Both the position numbers and the translations under genes were made by a program. DNA of 64,000 nt from Caldilineaceae bacterium. Its GTDB lineage: Bacteria > Chloroflexota > Anaerolineae > Caldilineales > Caldilineaceae. How positions within the stretch are numbered: the stretch's first letter is position 1; each line of letters starts with the position of its first letter. Positions 59,555 to 64,000 of this stretch are shown one piece after another. Below the pieces are notes generated by a model. The model worked only from the letters and a program-made list of their open reading frames with translations. It did no database searches and was not told the origin of the DNA. The DNA lies in the NCBI GenBank assembly GCA_022827195.1, contig JAJDTL010000015.1:1-64000 (forward strand), in the 5' to 3' direction.

Positions 59555-61816
59555 ATGTCTGAGAGGCCGCCTCTGGCGCCGCATATGAAGGGAATGACAG
59601 ACGATACCGGGGTGTCAAACGTCAGAGTTGTCATCACGGCAGTTGTCGCCGGCGTTGTCCTCCTGACGCTGGCTGTCGCGCTGTTGCGCTTTCGACAGCT
59701 GTCCATCCTCCCGCCCGACCTACATCCCGATGAAGGTGCGCATGGACTGGATGCGCTCCACGTGCTGCAGGGAAAACACGCTGTGTTCTTCCCGAGGCAC
59801 AATGGACGCGAAGGAATGGTTGTCTATGGAGTCGCCTTTGCCATTTCACTGTTGGGGCGCACGGAGCTGGCTCTGCGCTTGCCGACGGCTCTTGCCAGCG
59901 CGGGCACGGTCTTCGCCGTCTTCTGGTTGGGAGGCCTACTCTTTGGCAGAGATAGAGACGGACGCCCAACTCCCTGGCGAGGGCTTCTGATTGGCGGCGT
60001 TGCAGCCGGCCTGCTCGCCGTCTCACTGAGCCAAACCATCCTCGGACGAACAGCATACAGAGGAAACTACCTTCCTCTGCTCCTTGCCCTGGCCTTTGCT
60101 CTGCTTTGGTGGGGATGGCGGCTGAAGCGTTGGTGGATCTTCGCGCTCGCGGGCCTGTGTACAGGGTTGCTACCCTACACCTATTTGGCGGCCCGCGCCA
60201 CACCCCTGCTGTTTGTTGCGTTCGGGCTGAGCTTTCTCCCCAATATGGTGAAAGGGAGACCTGACCGTGCCAGAACAGGAGCAGGCTCTTCTCATACTCG
60301 GTCTTCCTTTTCGTTTGCTCACCTGTTGGATGAACCACTAAGTCGACGCGTGCCGTTGATTGGTATATTTCTTGGCATAGCTGGGCTTGTGGCCGCGCCT
60401 ATTCTTGCCTATTTTGTCCTGCATCCGGACGACTTCCTGTATCGAAGCGACCAGGTCTGGGTTTTTGGCTCCGAACGCAGCGCGGGCGACTCTCCGAAAA
60501 CCCTGCTTCTCAACACATGGGAGCACCTGTTGGCATTTGGCTTTCACGGTGACGCCAATTGGCGATACAACTTTCCCTCACGGCCAATGCTCAACCTCTT
60601 GGAGGCCTCTTTTTTCTGGTTTGGCGCGGGCGTGGCAGCCTGGAACTGGAAGCGGCTGCCGGCCTACAGACTCCTGCTTCTCTGGACGGCTGTTCTGCTT
60701 CTCCCAGCAATACTTGCCGACTACTCGCCCCACTTTCTTCGCATGATCGGGGCGACGCCGGCCGTCTACCTGCTCGTTGGTGTGGGCATCTGGGAAGTGA
60801 TTCGCTTGCTGCATGCGTCGAGCTGCCGCCTGCCGCAGCTATGGAAGCGGATTCCTCCGGACCACGAGTTCATCGTACCTGTCTTTGCCGGGGCTGTCGC
60901 CCTTTGCTTGATTCTGTTCCAGGGAATCGTTACCTACCGTACCATTTACCAGGCGTGGGCAAACGCTGCGGAGATCCGCATAGTTCCCGATAACATGCTG
61001 GGTGAGGCGGGTGAAGTGTTGAAAGCGCAGCCACTTGAGATGGACACAGTCTATCTGGTACCGGGCTTTCCGTGGAGTGACGAGAGTTTTGTCAATGAAC
61101 ATAACTTCAGGTACCTCTTTCAGGCGTACATTGTGACGATGGGGGCGCCAGACCTGGCGCAGCGGATTGAATCCGTGCTGACAGCGGTCAAGGAGGTGTC
61201 CACAGTGAAGGTCCTGGAATGGAACAGCCCCAATCCTCTGATTGAGGATGACACCCTTCCGATTGACTTCCTCTTGAAAAAGTACGGACGTTATTCGGGA
61301 ACCGATCAGTACGCCGACTTTCGAGTCCACAGCTACACCGATATCATCCGCGACCACCCGTGGACATTCTACGACTACCTGGAGCCGCTTTCAGTTCGTT
61401 ACGACGGCCCCATCAGCCTGCACGGCTTCGCTCTGGGCCAGGGCGTACGGCAACTCTCCGCTGCCGGCATGACAGGATTGGACCCGGGCAGCACAGTTTG
61501 GGGGGCTCTTCAGTGGCAGACAGCGCCCGACCTGGAAGACGACTATGCGGTATCTATTCGCCTATACAGCGATGAAGGAACTGCCGTCTTCCAGGAAGAT
61601 ATTGTCCTCTGGAACCCAGCGAACCATACGCCCACCAGCCACTGGCCGTCACAAGAGACGGTAGACTCGCTCTTCCACCTAGACCTGCCGGCGGAACTCC
61701 CGCCCGGCGACTACCAGTTGCGGCTGGTGGTCTATAATGCCGAAACATTGGTACCAACGGTCGAAGTCGGTGTCTGGGAGCCGGAAAGGCTCCTCGTTCA
61801 GCTGCGATTGCAGTGA
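59555..61816 (+). CDS. GT39/PMT-like membrane glycosyltransferase, copy 5
   Basis: 753 residues from the ATG at 59555 (MSERPPLAPHMKG); an ATG at 59588 or a TTG at 59528 are alternatives. DE motif DLHPDEGAHGLDALHVLQG. A hydrophilic loop rich in Arg and Ser (VKGRPDRARTGAGSSH) is inserted near residue 235. C-terminus reads GVWEPERLLVQLRL. Confidence 0.84.
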   Translation: MSERPPLAPHMKGMTDDTGVSNVRVVITAVVAGVVLLTLAVALLRFRQLSILPPDLHPDEGAHGLDALHVLQGKHAVFFPRHNGREGMVVYGVAFAISLLGRTELALRLPTALASAGTVFAVFWLGGLLFGRDRDGRPTPWRGLLIGGVAAGLLAVSLSQTILGRTAYRGNYLPLLLALAFALLWWGWRLKRWWIFALAGLCTGLLPYTYLAARATPLLFVAFGLSFLPNMVKGRPDRARTGAGSSHTRSSFSFAHLLDEPLSRRVPLIGIFLGIAGLVAAPILAYFVLHPDDFLYRSDQVWVFGSERSAGDSPKTLLLNTWEHLLAFGFHGDANWRYNFPSRPMLNLLEASFFWFGAGVAAWNWKRLPAYRLLLLWTAVLLLPAILADYSPHFLRMIGATPAVYLLVGVGIWEVIRLLHASSCRLPQLWKRIPPDHEFIVPVFAGAVALCLILFQGIVTYRTIYQAWANAAEIRIVPDNMLGEAGEVLKAQPLEMDTVYLVPGFPWSDESFVNEHNFRYLFQAYIVTMGAPDLAQRIESVLTAVKEVSTVKVLEWNSPNPLIEDDTLPIDFLLKKYGRYSGTDQYADFRVHSYTDIIRDHPWTFYDYLEPLSVRYDGPISLHGFALGQGVRQLSAAGMTGLDPGSTVWGALQWQTAPDLEDDYAVSIRLYSDEGTAVFQEDIVLWNPANHTPTSHWPSQETVDSLFHLDLPAELPPGDYQLRLVVYNAETLVPTVEVGVWEPERLLVQLRLQ

Positions 61817-62120
61817 GCGAACGGGTTGAAAGCCTCCATTTCGTTTCCGGAACAGGCTTCCGAAAGCATGCCGCGCCTCTTTTGCCTCAAAACGTCCGAC
61901 GAGCGCGAACGACACGCAATCGGTCAGAGAATGTTGGACGGCCCAGCGGCGTAGCGGGGGCACAGGCATCAGGCCGCATAGCATAGCTCCCGGATGCAAG
62001 GACGGAGTCCCGCGAGCTTGACGCCTGCCAGGGATTCCCGCATAATTTGTGCCCGTCGCGCTGTCACATGACTTGCGGCAGGCCCCTATAGAGTCATGGG
62101 CAAGAGTGAACACGGTCGAC
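61817..62120 (+). other. Intergenic region between glycosyltransferase copies 5 and 6
   Basis: About 300 bases. I see no gene and no recognisable remnant of the family. An in-frame GTG at 62106 could be an alternative start of copy 6. Confidence 0.35.
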
Positions 62121-64000
62121 ATGTCATCGTCTACATCGCCGTCAACCAGCGACGCTAACCCCTCCAGAAAGAGATTCCCTTCGCACCTGATTGTCTTGTG
62201 GGCAATCCTGCTTGCCCTGTTCCTTGCCGTAGTGTTGTTGCGCTTCCAGCGATTGGGCGAACTCCCGCCGGGACTATACTTCGATGAGGGCATACACGGA
62301 GTGGATGCCCTTAAGGTACTGCGGGGTGAGCACGCCGTGTTCTTTTCTCACGAAAAGCGAAAGCTCGAAGGCTTGACTGCATACACGATTGCGGTTGCAA
62401 CCACTTTCCTGGGACGCACACTGCTGGCCATGCGCCTGCCCACCGCCCTGGCAAGCGCAGGCACCGTCTTTCTCGTCTTCTGGCTGGGACAGTTGCTCTT
62501 CGGACGAGATAAATTCGGCCGACCCACCCCATGGCGGGGACTGATGGTGGGAGGCGTTGCCGCCGGGCTGATGTCCGTTGCCATCGGTCAGATGATCATC
62601 GGCCGCGTGGCTCTTAGGCCCAACTTCCTGCCACTTTTGTTGTCCTCAAGTCTGGCGCTGCTGTGGTGGGGCTGGCCAAGGCCTGTACAAACCGGCACCT
62701 CAACCGACGCGCCGGCCGGACCAACCTTCGCCGGCGAGAACAAAGAGTCGAAACAGTTGTCATGTTGGTGGCGAATTGCGCTTGCGGGGGTCTGCGCCGG
62801 ACTCCTGCCGTACACCTATATCGCTGCCCGCTTTACTCCATTCCTATTCCTGTTATTTGGTCTGAGCTTACTGCCTCGCATGGGCAAGCGCGAATCAGTC
62901 AGGAAGAGAAGCAGGGGAGAATCCGACCGCCATCGCCTTTCTCACCTCGACCTTCCCTTGTGGACTGGCGGACTGATTGGAAACGCAAACTGGATCGGAA
63001 TCTTCGTGGGCGTAACCGCAGTGGTGGCTGCGCCAATTCTCATTCATTTTGCCCTGAACCCTGAAGACTTTTCTCCTCGAAGCGGTGTGCATTGGATCTT
63101 CCATTCAGCCTACAGCAATGGAGAACCGCTGCGGGCTTTTTTGGAGAACGTAAAGGTGCATCTCCTGGTCTTCGGCTTTCGCGGCGACACGAACTGGCAG
63201 TACAACTTCGCTGACAGACCAATGCTGGACCCAGGGGTAGCGCTGTTCTTCTGGTTTGGCCTTTGCATGGCGGCGCGCCACTGGCGCAGGCCGGCCTACC
63301 GGCTGCTGCTTCTCTGGCTGGGCATCATGCTCCTACCGGCAGTACTGGCCAGGGATTTCACCCCTCCTCCAAACACCCTGCGCATGTTCGGCGCGACCCC
63401 CGCCATTTATCTACTCACTGGTGTCGGCATGTGGGAGGCGTACCACATTCTGAGACGAGGCTGTCTCGCACTGCCTTCACACGCAGGTCGATTCTTTCGG
63501 GAGTTTGGATTCTGGCTTGCGTTGGCTCTGGCCGCAGCGGTCACAATCTGGATTCTGGTCCAGGGCGTCGCCACCCATCGAACCTACTTTCAGAATTGGG
63601 CAACCACGCCCAAATTCCACAAAGATTACTATGGCGAGTGGGCCAGTGCCGCCGACATCCTCAACGCACAACCCCATGCCGCGGGCCTGGTCTACCTGCT
63701 CCCTTATCGATTCATCAGGAATCATGGCTTTGAATACCTCTACCAGGGCGAGACACCGGCCTTCGTCTTTCATATCGGCACCACCGAAATGGCGCGTAAT
63801 GTCGCATCCGCGCTGTCGGCCATAGAGAACCTGTCCACTGTAGGCGTGGTGGATTGGGACGACGACCTGAGCTGGTCCGGTGATGGTGACGAAAACCTTG
63901 TTGCCCTCCTTGAAAAATATGGAATGCCCGCGGAGAGCAAAGAGTTCGACAGCTTTCAAATCCATTTCTTCACCGATATCGTTCTGGACCGTCCCTGGTC
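62121..64000 (+). CDS. GT39/PMT-like membrane glycosyltransferase, copy 6 (runs off the window)
   Basis: 626 codons from the ATG at 62121 (MSSSTSPSTSDANPSRKRF) with no stop before the window ends. First loop has the DE motif (GLYFDEGIHGVDALKVLRG). Two hydrophilic insertions are present: one near residue 195-215 (QTGTSTDAPAGPTFAGENK) and one near 260-290. The segment reaches TDIVLDRPW of the soluble domain, so about 110 residues remain beyond the edge. No frame damage seen so far. Confidence 0.85.
   Translation, partial: MSSSTSPSTSDANPSRKRFPSHLIVLWAILLALFLAVVLLRFQRLGELPPGLYFDEGIHGVDALKVLRGEHAVFFSHEKRKLEGLTAYTIAVATTFLGRTLLAMRLPTALASAGTVFLVFWLGQLLFGRDKFGRPTPWRGLMVGGVAAGLMSVAIGQMIIGRVALRPNFLPLLLSSSLALLWWGWPRPVQTGTSTDAPAGPTFAGENKESKQLSCWWRIALAGVCAGLLPYTYIAARFTPFLFLLFGLSLLPRMGKRESVRKRSRGESDRHRLSHLDLPLWTGGLIGNANWIGIFVGVTAVVAAPILIHFALNPEDFSPRSGVHWIFHSAYSNGEPLRAFLENVKVHLLVFGFRGDTNWQYNFADRPMLDPGVALFFWFGLCMAARHWRRPAYRLLLLWLGIMLLPAVLARDFTPPPNTLRMFGATPAIYLLTGVGMWEAYHILRRGCLALPSHAGRFFREFGFWLALALAAAVTIWILVQGVATHRTYFQNWATTPKFHKDYYGEWASAADILNAQPHAAGLVYLLPYRFIRNHGFEYLYQGETPAFVFHIGTTEMARNVASALSAIENLSTVGVVDWDDDLSWSGDGDENLVALLEKYGMPAESKEFDSFQIHFFTDIVLDRPW

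Overview
The window is GC-rich bacterial chromosome. It most resembles an uncultured Chloroflexota (Caldilinea/Anaerolineae type). The support is circumstantial: lipoprotein signals of the SACAPIA type, a split sugar ABC transporter without its own ATPase, S23-type four-helix-bundle insertions, a GlgC pair, and families of GT39-like membrane glycosyltransferases. No rRNA or tRNA gene was found, so the lineage is an inference.

Left end (1-9.6 kb), defence island, all protein genes on the minus strand. In transcription order it holds a MntA/HepT toxin-antitoxin pair, an 80-residue stub that looks like the N-terminus of an adenine methyltransferase, a 1194-residue SNF2-type helicase with a C-terminal DUF3883 domain, a HigB/HigA-like pair whose antitoxin carries an ImmA/IrrE peptidase domain, an NYN-domain nuclease, and a DUF1156 DNA methyltransferase that has lost its C-terminus. 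The helicase plus DUF1156 methylase recalls DISARM-related arrays, here in a partly decayed state. Between the NYN gene and the HigBA pair lie two copies of a short plus-strand unit: a sigma-70-like promoter, a small hairpin, and a second GC-rich hairpin followed by a T-run. This is the signature of a ~60-nt non-coding RNA. Between the two copies is a scar made of the 3' ends of an NYN gene and of a DUF3883 helicase gene. This is the most novel-looking part of the window.

Middle (9.7-45.5 kb), mostly metabolic and housekeeping genes. In order: a GH106-like glycosidase, a cold-shock gene with a long leader, a HAD phosphatase, a VapBC pair, and a complete branched-chain-amino-acid-type (LIV) ABC transporter operon with an acyl-CoA synthetase inside it. 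That operon is interrupted by a ~485-bp S23-like insertion bounded by inverted heptamer repeats. Then come a Tat-exported double-Cache lipoprotein, a flavin monooxygenase with a threonine-dehydratase-like enzyme, a phosphoesterase/methyltransferase pair, a sugar ABC transporter, a DinB-like protein, an FG-GAP/ASPIC lipoprotein, topoisomerase I with an inserted helix-hairpin-helix unit, a chromate transporter, a CapA-like protein, a protein with an internally duplicated helix-turn-helix-like segment, an AIM24 protein, a SUI1/YciH factor, and two adjacent GlgC-type genes. One GlgC gene is intact and the other has lost its catalytic residues.

Right end (45.6-64 kb), a tandem array of GT39/PMT-like multi-pass glycosyltransferases. 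There are five complete copies, a sixth running off the window, and at least four degraded copies between them. A Yip1-like membrane gene sits among the copies. The array looks like a family expanding by tandem duplication and decaying by deletion, probably acting on surface glycans.
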